Shown here in pieces: positions 47,801 to 59,390 of a DNA stretch of 64,000 nt. Within the stretch, counting starts at the first letter, position 1; each line of letters starts with the position of its first letter. The DNA is from Corbicula japonica (taxonomy: Eukaryota; Mollusca; Bivalvia; Venerida; Cyrenidae), in the NCBI GenBank assembly GCA_038501625.1, contig JAZAYU010000179.1:372001-436000 (forward strand). The letters run 5' to 3'. A program made the translations under genes and the position numbers. The notes under the pieces were generated by a model. It saw only the letters and a list, made by a program, of their open reading frames with translations, did no database searches and was not told the origin of the DNA.

Positions 47801-49306
47801 TCATATTTAATTCACCGAGGCATTCTTCCATGAGTCTTTGGTATGTGGTCGGTGAGTTCGAGAGTCCAAATGGCATTTTGTTATATTCATAAAATCCTAG
47901 GGGTCCTACCGTAAAAGCACTTCTTTCTTTATGACTCTCTTCAATGTCCACTTGATGATAACCACTCTTCATGTCTATTGTGCTAAAAATTTTGGCTCCT
48001 TTGAATACATCAAAAATTTCCTCAATTCTAGGCAGGGCGTATGCGTCTTTCACTGATCGCTGATTTAACATGCGATAATCTACGCACATCCTCAATTTTC
48101 CATTTTTTTTCGCACTAAAACCACATTCGAAGACCACGGTGACTTTGATTTCCGAATGATACCACTTGCTAACAATGTTTCCAGATGTTCACGTACTTCG
48201 TCGATCATTGCTGGTGGTATGCGTCTATACCTTTGCTTAAATGGTGTTTCATTGATCAGGTCTATCCTATGTTTAATTAAATCACAATTCCCAATGTCTG
48301 TATCACTAGTGGAGAAAATGTCTTTGTGTTTGATCAGTAATTCCTTAATCTTTTTGTCTTCCTCTGCCAAAAGTGTTGAATCAATGTGTACTTCGGTGAA
48401 TAGTTTCTCCGATGAAAAATCTTCTTCTATACGGTCAAAAACTGTTTCATCCACCTTGACTGGTTGCATTTCAGCTACAATTGCTCTAGGTGCAATAGTT
48501 ACTGTATTAGTAGTCAAGTTGGTCAGGTTGATAATAACCTCTCCATTGTGTCTATATTTATAGTTGGTCACAGTTGGAGTAATGTCTATAAATGTTGGCA
48601 ACTGAGAGTCAGATGATTCTTGAATAATGGCACATGTTGGGCTGTATTCCAGTTCCTTGTCAGTGTATGCCCTCAAATTCTTTGTCTGATTTGGTCCAAG
48701 TATAATAACATTTGGCTCTGCACTCCTTAAAATGGCAATTTTGTTTTTATTCCTTTTCAATTCCTTTTGCCTGATTGTCATGCATCTGAATGCAAGATAC
48801 CAAGGAGTAAACAGTGACGCTTTCTGTAGAAACATATCTCCATGTGTTTCTTTACACTGTACCAGTAGTTCATTCAAGATGTTCGTGCCTATGAGAATAG
48901 GTGTTTTCGTATTGTATGCTGTATCAGGGACTATGAGCAGAAGACATGGTTTCTCCTTACAGTTTGGTATCCCATCTGTTGTTATGTGACTTTCAATATA
49001 TCCAATATAAGGTAGGGTGTTCCCATCAGCGCATTCAATATTTAGAATATGTGAAACAGGTTGAATTTCTATATCAGCCAAATTGCTGCGATAAAATGAT
49101 TCACTTATTGAACTTACGCAACTACCAGTGTCAATTAAAGCTAAAGTGTCAATTCCATTTATCTTAATAGTTGCTTCATTCGATTGACCAATCAAATTAG
49201 GACCATTGTTGCTTAAGGTGCTCCTAGCCGGTCCTGTTACCGAAGCACTTACAAGTTTTCCGTGCAATTTCGAGCGATATGTCCTTCCTTTTGACAGCGA
49301 TAGCAA
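44829..49306 (-). pseudogene. pol: Gypsy pol: protease, RT, RNase H, integrase (one frame break)
   Basis: The upstream frame (49306-48092, no ATG, expected by -1 frameshifting from gag) holds the protease (ALIDTGSCVSS) and the start of the RT up to SSNVVLVRKK. An 8-A run near 48112 shifts the frame. The second frame (48137-44829, 1102 codons) continues with MCVDYR, the YLDD catalytic box (residues 118-121), RNase H (TDAS near 277), the integrase zinc motif (H536, H541, C571, C574) and the DDE core (D602, D661, E697, with 35 residues between the last two). It ends in an unusual acidic tail (~880-1060) followed by a basic patch RPKRVSTRTKKKP. One missing A would explain the break, so it may be a recent mutation or an assembly error. 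Confidence 0.9.
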
Positions 49307-49505
49307 ATGATGGGCTGATAACCTTCATTATTAGATTCAGCTGGTTTGAAAGTTGTTGAGGCTGTTGGTCTGTTTGGCTCATAAGAACCTCTTCCTCTAC
49401 CATTTGCTCCACCTCTGTTTCTAGCTCCTCGATGATGACGACGTCCTCTATAATTTCCTCTAAATGGCTGATCACCTTGCGGTGGTGTAGGTTGACTCCT
49501 TTCTA
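49249..49505 (-). CDS. gag: Gypsy gag C-terminus: RG-rich region and zinc knuckle
   Basis: Read on the minus strand from the PLE-B border, the frame gives an Arg/Gly-rich stretch (RGNYRGRRHHRGARNRGG) and one CCHC knuckle CYRCQKEGHIARNC, ending at TAA 49249-49251. The pol frame overlaps this end in the -1 frame by about 55 bp, the usual layout for ribosomal frameshifting. The N-terminal part of gag lies at 50750-51596, on the other side of the PLE-B insertion. Confidence 0.8.
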
Positions 49506-49506
49506 C

Positions 49507-50748
49507 TGAACATCAAGATGATATAATTACAGCTTTTAACAACACCTCGAGGTACCTTGATGATTTATTAAATATAGACAATAACCAATTTCCATTACTT
49601 GTTAATAAGATTTATCCTAAAGAACTACAACTTAACAAAGCGAACACTTCAGAAAAGCAAGCAAACTTTCTCGATCTAAATCTGTCCATTGAAAATGGTT
49701 ATGTCACTACTAAAATTTATGATAAAAGAGATGATTTTAATTTTAATATAGTAAATTTTCCGTTTTTAGACGGCGATGTTCCCCGTGCAACATCTTATGG
49801 GGTTTATATCTCACAGCTTGTTCGCTTTTCAAGAGCTTGCAACAATGTTAATGATTTCAATGAACGTAATCTTTGCATTACAGAAAAACTTTTAAAACAA
49901 GGTTATCGGTATCACAAATTAAGGAAAACCTTTTGCAAGTTTTATCGCCGATACCCAGATTTAATTCATAAATACAAATGCAGTTTAAAATCACTTTTGC
50001 AACAAGGTATTTCACAACCAGTTTTTTATGGAGATTTAATTTATAAACTTAAAAAGATAAAAGGCAGTGTTAATTTCTCCCGGTTATTCGTAAAAACCAT
50101 CTGTAAATTTAAAAAGAAAGGTTACCAACATGATATTTTACAGCGCTCTGCAGGCCTAGTGATTAACCCTTCTACAGTTGATCATTATGCTTACCTCTTT
50201 GATTGCACGACGGTGGCAGGGGTTTAAGAGTTTATGAAGGTTAATGGGGAAATCTTTTCTTAAAAGAACCTAGAAGCTCGATTTGTGTCTTTTATCCCTG
50301 TAATCGTGTTCTTGCTGATTTTACTCCAGATGCTCTGGTCTCGGAAAGATCATTGAGTACCCGCCCTTTGGCTTTGCAATGCTATTAGCTTCTTATGTTT
50401 TTATGTTTGTATGCTTTTGCATACAACATTGTTGAGCTGATGGGTGGGTTGGAGTTATTTCACCAAGACAATTTGTACTTGTCTTGTGATACGAGAACCT
50501 GTTGGGGCAAGTGTGAGGTTGGTGCACCCTAGAACCTGGTTTAAACCCCCAGTGGCAATTTGATTTGCCACTGACCGTTCCAAGGCGGTAACCCCTCGGG
50601 TTCTCATTTTTGTTTTTTGTTAGTGGCGTCCTTTTTGAAACTGATTATTTTATTAACCATGCTCTCTCCCCCTCTCTTCTTCTTGACTGTGTGGGGAGGC
50701 TGTTTTTTCTGAATGTGGCAATTCCTGATATGCATATTTCACCTTTTT
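49507..50748 (+). mobile_element. 5'-truncated PLE-B copy inserted in gypsy gag
   Basis: Inserted antisense to gag. It starts inside the RT gene just before the RYLDD box, keeps the RT C-terminal part (open from 49508 to the stop at 50227, 239 codons), and then the full 3' region ending TGCATATTTCACCTTTTTT at gag. It is nearly identical to 55150-55860 and its 3' UTR (for example D/Y and D/G single-residue differences), so both insertions are recent. Confidence 0.9.
49508..50227 (+). pseudogene. PLE-B reverse transcriptase, C-terminal 239 codons
   Basis: Begins mid-gene with EHQDDIITAFNNTSRYLDD, so it holds the last catalytic box and the thumb-like C-terminal region (PFLDGDVPRATSYGVYISQL, GYRYHKLRKTFCKFYRR). 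It ends at TAA 50225-50227. Without fingers and palm A-B it cannot be active. No GIY-YIG domain follows. Confidence 0.9.
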
Positions 50749-51596
50749 TTCAAGTTCAAGTTTGTCTATCCTTGCATTTAGTTGCGTTATTAAATCCTTT
50801 AGCTCCTTATATTCAGACGATTGAGGCTTAGGATTAGCAGCATGACATGTAGTCTTAACATCAGCATTTGGTACTGTCGGCAATTCACTTTCCACCTTTC
50901 TACATTCCACTTTAAACTTGTCATAGTCATCAAAAGTGTAATACTGGTATACACACATTTGCTTTAATGGTTGCTTCAATCCCTGGTAGAATACATTTTT
51001 TAAAGTAGTTTTACTATGGGGCCCTATTGCTCCAAGCTCTGCTGCCTGTGCATAAATTTCTTCAATCCTGGCCGCATATGTAATTAAAGACTCACTGTCT
51101 TCCTGTCTACATGCATAAAACTGTTTAAGTATGGACTCTGGTGTATCTATTTGTCCATAGGTGGCCTCAAATTTTGTCAGTATTTCTTTCAATCTGACTA
51201 CACCTGGTCCCATGTTTCGTAATATATTAAATGCTTGACCCTTTACAGAGCGGCGAATACCAAATAACAATTGTTCTTCTGTGAATGTCCCCTCCTCCAT
51301 TAAGCATCTCACTTCATAAAGCCAACCTTGATTACTTCCCCTTTACCCGGTTCTCCAAAGAACAATGATATCCTGGGGAACTTTATACTGGTTGTATCTG
51401 AGCCTTCTTTTACTTTTGGCTTTACATCAGATAATTCATGGAAACCCACATCTGATTTCAAAAATTCTGCACCTTCGTGTTTCATAAATGATATTAGGTC
51501 TTCTGTAGTCTCCACTCTTGGTTGTTTTGTTAAGCCGTGGAATGCAGCAAGAAGCTTCATATCCTCTTCAGAGATTTTCTCTTTATCAAATGGCAT
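50749..51596 (-). pseudogene. gag: Gypsy gag N-terminal part, one frame break and PLE-B insertion
   Basis: ATG 51594-51596 starts the matrix/capsid-like region (MPFDKEKISEEDMKLL). The frame runs to about 51330, where loss of one base in a short A run (GAAGTAATC) shifts it. The next frame continues to 50749 with a retrotransposon-gag capsid pattern (FTEEQLLFGIRRSVKGQAF, ILKQFYACRQ, SLITYAARIEEIY). It is cut by the PLE-B copy after a coiled-coil-like KLELE. Gag forms the particle that packages the element's RNA. The remaining C-terminus is at 49249-49505. Confidence 0.85.
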
Positions 51597-53817
51597 GATT
51601 GAAGTTTACTTAATACTGTATAAGAAATTTCACTCCTATATTTCGGGTTCCGATAATGTTAATCACTTATTCACTTATAATACACAATGTCAACTTCACA
51701 ATATCTCACACGATTGAGTCCAAGTCTCAACAATCATATGTATGGTACACATAAATCACTTCACATCACAATCCAGTGTTTCACCACATCACAATTCACT
51801 TGTGTTATTTCACCTTAACTATATTTCACATTCACCTCGGAGAACGTTATCAACACAATCATCAATCAAATAAATTATCTTTCCCCAATGTATTTCGGAA
51901 AATTAATCACAAATCACCTTTCGGTTATGTTGCTAAAGCTAAGTTCTGTCTACAATTCTGTTGTAGTATTGCCTATTTAATCTACCATTAACTATAAGCT
52001 AACTGTAATTCATACAAAGCCTAACCTACCTATTAAATATAATAATAGAATTCTATCCTTAAGTGTTAGTATCACCTTAAATACACTAAATTACCCTAAT
52101 GGTCTTTTAATTACCTAAGTGCTAGCCAAGCTAACCCTATCTGCAAAAAAAAACTAAAGTTTTCTACACTAATCAATCACTTCTATGAACCACCTTAAAA
52201 CTAAATGAATCACCTTAACTAAGTTAAGTTAAGTCAATGACCTTAACTAAGTTGAGTATTTTGAGTGTCACCTTAAGTTCACTAAGTATCCCCTTAAGTG
52301 TAACCGTAACCCAATATTTTCAACACATTCACTTATTTTACGGTAACCGAAACACGATACGCAACGGCGCGAGTGTACACTTGTTCGCAAAAAAAACTGT
52401 TTGTGTTTAATATTTCAGAAAGTAGTTTCACTCTGAAAATAAATTCACCAAGTTCTATATAATTAAAATGTTAAACTGCTTCCAGTCAATTAAACTGTAG
52501 CCTTTATGGCATGTGAATATAATTATTTTATTTTCAACGAAAGCCTAACTAAAATAAAATTTATTTGTTTCAAAGCATCTCAGATTATCAATATCCTAAA
52601 ATACAATATGAATCACATAATCTGGAACTGTTATTCACTGTGTCAGTCTGCTTCAGCTGAAAATCTACAATTGCTGTTAAACAATCAAATATTAAATATA
52701 CTGTAGATAATAATATATTTCAATTCAAAGGATATCCCTGCAAAGCAATAAAATAATAATGCACAAGAACTGCGCAGAAATATTTAGAAATAAAGAGTCC
52801 AAAGAGTTCACAAAGAAAGTCGGACAAAGGGAAGTAACCACTACAGAATAACTCCTACAAAGGATAATCTTGAGAAAACCCCTATGTTCCAATTTATGAA
52901 CTTTGATGGCTAGAAAAAGTTTTATGGCCTGCTTTACACTATTAAATAATTGTTTGCAATGGCTGACTAAACACTTCCTTTACTTTAATATTCTCTAAAT
53001 TTAGATAATCTTTTGTTTGTAAAATGTCAAATTCAGTATAGCTTTTCAAGGCTATTAATGGTTATTAAATAGATAAAGGCTGGAATAGCAATAGGAACTT
53101 TAAGTCATGCAACCTTCACCATTTAAACTGAGTTAAGTGCTGTGATTGTGAATGTTTTCTCTCTCACTGAATACAATAGCACTTCCAAAATAATGATTGA
53201 TTTTTTTTTTAAACCAAAGCCACAAGTTTCCTAGTAACTTAAAAGGTTAATAAACAAACTTATGACAAACTGTCAAATAAACCTATACTTGCTCAAAAAA
53301 ATAAAAATATTTTTAAGGATCCTCATGACTTTGTTTACATGAAATACAATAACAATTCTTTTTCAATGCAATTGTGACTCACCAGTACCGTCTACGGGAC
53401 CACTACACTGTCTTTTTCTTGCACACTAACACAATGTCACTGTCAAACACAAAAATGTCATCACAGCTGTTTCTTCGACGTCCGTACTGATTCACTCCAC
53501 TATCCTGCAGAAGATTCGTGATGATCCACAACCGTTCTCCCTCCAATCGACAATGATTTGAGATGAACCACTACTGCTCTCCCTCTAATCGAAAATGTGT
53601 CCTCACATTCCTGAATCTACAGGAATAACGATAAAAGTTCCTGATGTGGTGGGGTAATTCCTACCCTGCTCTATTTTTGTGATATGGTATTTGTAAACTA
53701 TGTGTGTAAAGTCCAACACATATTCAATTTATGAATTTAAAGTTGTAAACTTTACGTGTATCAAATGTCCAGCAGAAATCACTCGTTTCTTGAAGCTGAA
53801 TGTTCGACGACTTGTAG
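51597..53817 (-). other. Gypsy 5' leader
   Basis: A 2.2-kb non-coding stretch between the primer-binding site and gag. It is unusually long for a Ty3/gypsy leader. Around 52060-52300 ACCTTAA/AAGTTAAG motifs recur many times. No protein-coding frame is recognised. Confidence 0.65.
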
Positions 53818-53837
53818 ATATCAACTGGGGGCTCCAA
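53818..53837 (-). promoter_or_regulatory. Primer-binding site of the gypsy element
   Basis: One base inside the 5' LTR (minus strand) the sequence is TGGAGCCCCCAGTTGATA. It starts with the TGG that pairs with tRNA CCA. The tRNA species is not identified. It confirms that the right-hand LTR is the 5' one. Confidence 0.65.
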
Positions 53838-54631
53838 TGTAAACCTTTCCACCCTTTATGGGTAATAAACGAAAATACGAGTTCGATAACAGTTTATCTT
53901 TTATTCAGTCGTCAAAATACAACTCAGCCGATACTCTCTAAACATGTCCAGGACTGGGTTATATAGAAAGGCACTGAAAATACAATTTAACAAATCATTC
54001 TAAAGCACAATCAACAATTTTAAAAACATAGTGCTACAAAGATATAATATAAAGTTTACATCAGTCTGATATCTTATTTGTTCCTAAAGTTATTATGAAA
54101 TAAACTATTACAGTAACTGAAGTCTTATGTCCTGTGTAGTGGTCCGATTCTAGTGTGGCTCTTATCGATGTTCTACACAATACATCTTAACAGTTACATA
54201 ATTATGACAATCAATAAAACCATTAATAATCATTACATTTATAAGGGTAAGGTTAAACCTCCTTGGTACTTACAGATCTGTAGGATCTTAAGCCCTCAAC
54301 CTATCGCCCTCAACCTGTCTGGTCTGGCCAGGGGGTTTCACACTCACTTCTGCTCAATGTTCCCTGTGACTGCTGAACTGTGATAATAACAAGAGGTTAT
54401 AAGCACATGCAAGTTATCATGGCAGATTAATAACAGAAAAATAGGAAAGTTTGAAATGTCAGCCATACTGGATTGTTTGTCACGACAACGGTCATATATA
54501 AATTGCCAAATATGGAAAATTACGCATTTAAATAAGATATCAGCCATTGTATCATGTTACCTGATAATTATGATTGTTTGAACACATATATCGGCACTGC
54601 TAGCCTTATAAAAGACAAAGTTTTCTAACAA

Positions 54632-56901
54632 AAAGGTGAAATATGCATATCAGGAATCGCCACATTCAGAAAAAACAGCCTCCCCACACAGTCAAGAAGA
54701 AGAGAGTGGGAGAGAGCATGGTTAATAAAATAATCAGTTTCAAAAAAGACACCACTAACAATAAACAAAAATGAGAACCCGAGGGTTTACCGCCTTGGAA
54801 CGGTCAGTGGCAAATCAAATTGCCACTGGGGGTTTAAACCAGGTTCTAGGGTGCACCAACCTCACACTTGCCCCAACAGGTTCTCATATCACAAAACAAG
54901 TACAAGTTGTCTTGGTGAAAAGACTCCAACCCACTTATCTGCTTAACAATGTTGCATGCAAAAGCACACAAACATATAAAACATAAGAAGCTAAGAGCAT
55001 TGCAAAGCCGAAAGGGGTACTCAATGATCTTACCGAGACCAGAGCTCCTGGAGTAAAATCAGCAAGAACACGATGACAGGGATAAAAGAAACAAATCGAG
55101 TTTCTAGGTTCTTTTAAGAAAAGATTTCCCCAATAACCTTCATTAACTCTTAAACCCCTGCCACCGTCGTGCAACCAAAGAGGTAAGCATAATGATCAAC
55201 TGTAGAAGGGTTAATCACCAGGCCTGCAGAGCGCTGTAAAATATCATGTTGGTAACCTTTCTTTTTAAATTTACAGATGGTTTTTACGAATAACCGGGAG
55301 AAATTAACACTGCCTTTAATCTTTTTAAGTTTATAAATTAAATCTCCATAAAAAACTGGTTGTGAAATACCTTGTTGCAAAAGTGATTTTAAACTGCATT
55401 TGTATTTATGAATTAAATCTGGGTATCGGCGATAAAACTTGCAAAAGGTTTTCCTTAATTTGTGATACCGATAACCTTGTTTTAAGAGTTTTTCTGTAAT
55501 GCAAAGATTACGTTCATTGAAGTCATTAACATTGTTGCAAGCTCTTGAAAAGCGAACAAGCTGTGAGATATAAACCCCATAAGATGTTGCACGGGGAACA
55601 TCGCCGTCTAAAAATGGAAAATTTACTATATTAAAATTAAAATCATCTCTTTTATAATAAATTTTAGTAGTGACATAACCATTTTCAATGGACAGATTTA
55701 GATCGAGAAAGTTTGCTTGCTTTTCTGAAGTGTTCGCTTTGTTAAGTTGTAGTTCTTTGGGATAAATCTTATTAACCAGTAATGGAAAATGGTTATTGTC
55801 TATATTTAATAAATCATCAAGGTACCTCGAGGTGTTGTTAAAAGCTGTAATTATATCATATTGATGTTCAGTAGAAAGAGATAACATAAAGTCTCTTTCA
55901 TAACAGTATAAAAACAGATCAGCAACAAGGGGTGCACAATTAGTACCCATTGGGATGCCTATTACTTGTTTATAAATAGAGGTACCGAATCTAACATAAA
56001 TATTATCCAGTAAGAAAGTTAGCGACTCTATAAGGTCTTGACAAGTCCATAATGTATAATTATCATAAGAACCATCTGTAAAAAATGCCCTATGTTCATT
56101 ACAAGCGATGAAGGTTTTATTTTCTCTAGCAAACGTTTTTTCAATGAGACTGGTTAGTTTGTCTCTTATTAAATTATGAGGGAGCGAAGTGTATAATGTT
56201 GAGAAATCATAAGTAGACAAACAGAACGCCCGAAAATTATTTGATTTAAGCTTTTTCAAAACGTCATTTGAATTTTTAATCGACCAAAATAAATTTTTGC
56301 CAGAAGTTTCAAAAACCTTATCATAATACCTAATTACGTGTTCTTTTATAGCTGTAAGACAAGATGTTAAGAGCACGGATAATTTAGTAGTAGTGCAAGA
56401 ACTAGAGTTAGCAATAAATCTTGCTTTATACGGTGTTTTATGCATTTTAGGTAACCAATACATAGTAGGTACTTTGTCTTGTTTCGGCTCAATACTGATT
56501 CTAAATTTTGTAATTTGTAGAGTGTGTGCAGTAACAATATCACTCTCAGATGAAGAAGTCAGTATATAAGCATTAGTGCTGTTCAGTTCTTCAGTTTGAA
56601 TATTAATATAGTGTATTCGTCACACTATAATTACATTATTAGAAGCCTTATCAGCAGGTGTTAAAACAAATCTGTTATGAAAGTCTTGAATGCCTTTTTT
56701 CAAATGACGAAAGTTAAAACGAGGTCGAGGTGGTAATAAAGCAATGTTTCTTTCATAAAATGATATACGGGTGTCAATTATTTTGAATATGTGCTTTTTC
56801 CAGTTAGAAAGTGCATTAGGCTCGGCATGTTCTCTTTTGCACCATTTATTGCAAAATAAGTTCAAAGACTCAGCAATTTCTGCACGGCATGCATTAAAGT
56901 C
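54632..56901 (-). mobile_element. PLE-B copy (2.27 kb) inserted in the gypsy 5' LTR
   Basis: The 3' end is AGGTGAAATATGCATATCAG at 54632. It continues through the 3' UTR with its conserved stem (54770-54885), the RT gene (55150 upward) and stops inside the N-terminal coding part at 56901, so it is 5'-truncated. Its insertion separates the 5' LTR promoter of the gypsy element. Confidence 0.9.
55150..56901 (-). pseudogene. PLE-B reverse transcriptase, nearly complete, one nonsense codon
   Basis: A single reading frame runs from the truncated border (NLFCNKWCKREHAEPNAL) to the stop at 55150, with one TGA (near 56620) where the frame otherwise continues unbroken. Visible RT parts: FVLTPADKASNNVIIV, YWLPKMHKTPYKARFIANSS, STYDFSTLYTSLPHNLI (motif A), GIPMGTNCAPLVADLF (motif B) and RYLDD (motif C). 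These match Penelope-like RTs. No GIY-YIG domain follows the RT, unlike PLE-A, so its endonuclease must be N-terminal (lost by truncation) or absent. ATG 56463 is internal and not a real start. Confidence 0.85.
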
Positions 56902-57076
56902 AATTGCTCCTTGTCTTTACTGCAAACCCGCATGAAAAAATCTGATTCCCGCTTAAAGAATAACAAAGGGAGACAACTTGAGTAAAAGAACTTCAAGAGA
57001 TAAAAATACAGGAAAGATAGATCAACAAGCAAGAGTAGTCATATAGACTTGTGCATCAAAATATGACCTGGCTACA

Positions 57077-58262
57077 TAATAAAGGAAGACATTCCTTAAA
57101 ATCTTCATCGTTACTTATTATGCGTCTGTATCGTTTAGCTTGGCTGAAAGGGATACCATCTTTACATGATTTAGGATGACAAGATGAATAATCTAGGTAT
57201 TGATGATCATTTGTTTGTTTTACAAATACATTTGTTACTATATCTAGATTATTACCTTTTTGTATTATTACATCCAGAAAAGATACTGCATTTTCTGAAA
57301 TGGTGTACGTAAATTGAATATTTGGATGAAAAGCGTTCAAATCATCAATAAATGTTTTAAAACCATTTGAAGAACCATCCAATATCATAAAGATATCATC
57401 TACAAATCGTTACCAAACGGTAGGTTTGACAGTTCTCGAGTTTAAAAAGTCTTCCTCAAGCTTACCCATAAATAATGATGCATACGATGGTGCCATAGGG
57501 CTGCCCATCGCAGTACCCATTCGTTGAATAAAATAATCATTATCAAATTGGAAATAATTATTTTCTAAAACAGCCCTAATAAGAGAACATATGTGATCAC
57601 TTGATAAAGAACCTGTCGAATTACCATTGCTTAAGAAATATCTACATGCATTATTTCCATCGTCATGTGGGATATTTGTGTATAAACTAGATACATCAAG
57701 TCACCAATAATGAGTTTTTGCTTCTGAATTTAACATGCTTAATCTTATTAATAAAGTCTGTCGTGTCTCTTAAATATGATGATAAATTTTGCATTTTAGG
57801 TTTCAGAACATAGTCTAAATATTTGGAAACATTTTCGGTAGCTGAACTGCAACCTGAGACAATAGGTCTACCCGGATATTTTAAAGGAAGTGACGTGTCT
57901 GGGGTTTTGTGAATTTTAGGTAATATATAAAATTGCGGAGTGCGTATGTTTAAGGGAAAATGTCAAATTCATCGCCAATACTGTTATTTTGACTTTCAAT
58001 ATTTTCAACACAATTAACAATTTTGTCTTTAATTAAATCCGTAGGATCACCAGTTAATTTTTCATAGTATTTATCATCATTAAGGTGTCTTAACACTTCT
58101 TTTTTGTAATCGTCTTTAATCATAAATACATTAGTATTTGATTTGTCGGCTTTCTAAGGATAATATTTTCATCTTTGGCCAGGTTTTGTAAAGCATTAAA
58201 TTCATCCTTGGAAATATTACTGTATCGTTTGTTTTTATTTTCTGAGTGTAAAATTTGTTTCG
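57077..58262 (-). pseudogene. PLE-A reverse-transcriptase half, 5'-truncated and broken
   Basis: On the minus strand from 58262: ISKDEFNALQNLAKDENIIL, then after frame breaks PQFYILPKIHKTP and PGRPIVSG, LDVSSLYTNIPHDDG (motif A), GTAMGSPMAPSYASLFMG (motif B), RFVDDIFMI (motif C) and FLDVIIQKGNNLDIVTNVF. Stops interrupt just before motif A (near 57702) and just before motif C (57410-57412). A base is missing near 57955. The frame reaches the gypsy border at 57077 and continues at 43279. This is the canonical Penelope arrangement, RT followed by GIY-YIG. Confidence 0.85.
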
Positions 58263-59239
58263 ATCAATGTATATGAAAGATAAATATATTATTCATATGT
58301 TATATTGACTAATTCAACAATGAATCTGTTAAAACGACCATTGATATTTGTCTATGTTTTACATATTTTCTAACATCTAATCACCATAACCTTAATGACA
58401 TGTTTCGATTAGAAGCGCGCATTGCAAATTACAGAGATTTTAGATTTATTGGTATATAACCCAATATAGTGATAACACTTTTTATATTATCCTATATAAT
58501 GATGTGATTTAAATATGACCCTACATCAATTCTGATATCTGTATATAACCCTTGTATATAATAATGACAAAGTATATAACCATATATGAAGACAAAACTG
58601 ACTTTTGAAAGAGATACTTTTATGCCCGCCACAAAACGAATCAAACGATATTTAAGAAACATAAAAAAATAATAGCTTAGATAGATGTTATAATAGTCAT
58701 GAAAGAGAAATCGTTGTTGATTTTAAATGCAGTTTGTCAAATAACTGTAAACTGTATTTGACATCGGTATTATATTAACTTAAGGTACATTCTTGGGTTA
58801 TGAGATCCGTGAATTAACTTGCAATTTTAACTCGCGAAAAAGGTCAATATGTACAATATTTATACATATTGTGTATAATGATATGTATTCAGAAAAGTTA
58901 AAATACATGCGTTCAATATCATAAATACAATCCAAAACAACCCAAAGGTTTGTAACCCAAAGGTTTGTTTTAATTCCTCCAATCTTCATATGATTTCAAT
59001 TCTTATTATTTTGCCGTGTTGTTGACATCTGCTTAAACAGTTAAGCTTACTTAACTTAACATATAATTATTCCTAGCACTTTGATTGTTTTAATGATTTT
59101 ATAATTCTGATTCAATGAAATACTTTCGGCAAGTGTTCAAACCGCCGATAAAAATATGGTTATTAAATATGACATGACGTGGCTTCACGAATGTTGATCG
59201 ATTTTCGAGTCTGCACTATCGACATTGCCAAGAAAAAAA
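58263..59239. other. Non-coding intron sequence
   Basis: No exon or repeat is recognised upstream of the PLE-A border. Confidence 0.45.
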
Positions 59240-59305
59240 GTGAAATATGCATATCAGGAATTGCCACATTCAGAAGACACAGCCTCCCCACACAGCCAAA
59301 AAAAG
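59240..59305 (-). mobile_element. PLE-B 3'-terminal fragment (short)
   Basis: The last ~65 bp of the PLE-B tail (GTGAAATATGCATATCAGGA, CACAGCCTCCCCACACAGCC) directly after an A run. Confidence 0.85.
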
Positions 59306-59390
59306 AAAAGTCTTTTCTTGCAACCTAAATAAAGAATCTTTAATATGATTTTATTACATTATGGACCTAGTACTTTACATGTTATCCATA

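Larger units (their letters stand above)
43280..57076 (-). mobile_element. Ty3/gypsy LTR retrotransposon inserted in PLE-A
   Basis: On the minus strand the order is 5' LTR (57076-53838, itself interrupted), primer-binding site, ~2.2-kb leader, gag, pol, 3' untranslated region and 3' LTR (44250-43280). Without two later PLE-B insertions it is about 10.3 kb. The LTRs start TGTAGCC and end TTTACA, differ at only about eight positions that I could count over ~970 bp, and are flanked by TAAT. This points to a recent insertion. Gag and the reverse transcriptase each carry a single-base frame break. Confidence 0.92.
53838..57076 (-). repeat. 5' LTR of the gypsy element, split by PLE-B
   Basis: LTR sequence at 53838-54631 and 56902-57076, separated by 2.27 kb of PLE-B. 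The two pieces match the continuous 3' LTR at 43280-44250, which places the insertion point within CTAACAAAGAATTGC of the LTR. Confidence 0.9.

Noticed and set aside
48105..48120. Programmed frameshift at the A run in the reverse transcriptase
   Set aside because: The shift falls in the middle of the RT domain, where no family is known to frameshift. A base loss or sequence error is simpler. The gag-pol overlap at 49249-49306 is the expected frameshift place.
45217..49167. Plus-strand frames of 60-135 residues
   Set aside because: They are antisense shadows of the gypsy pol gene.
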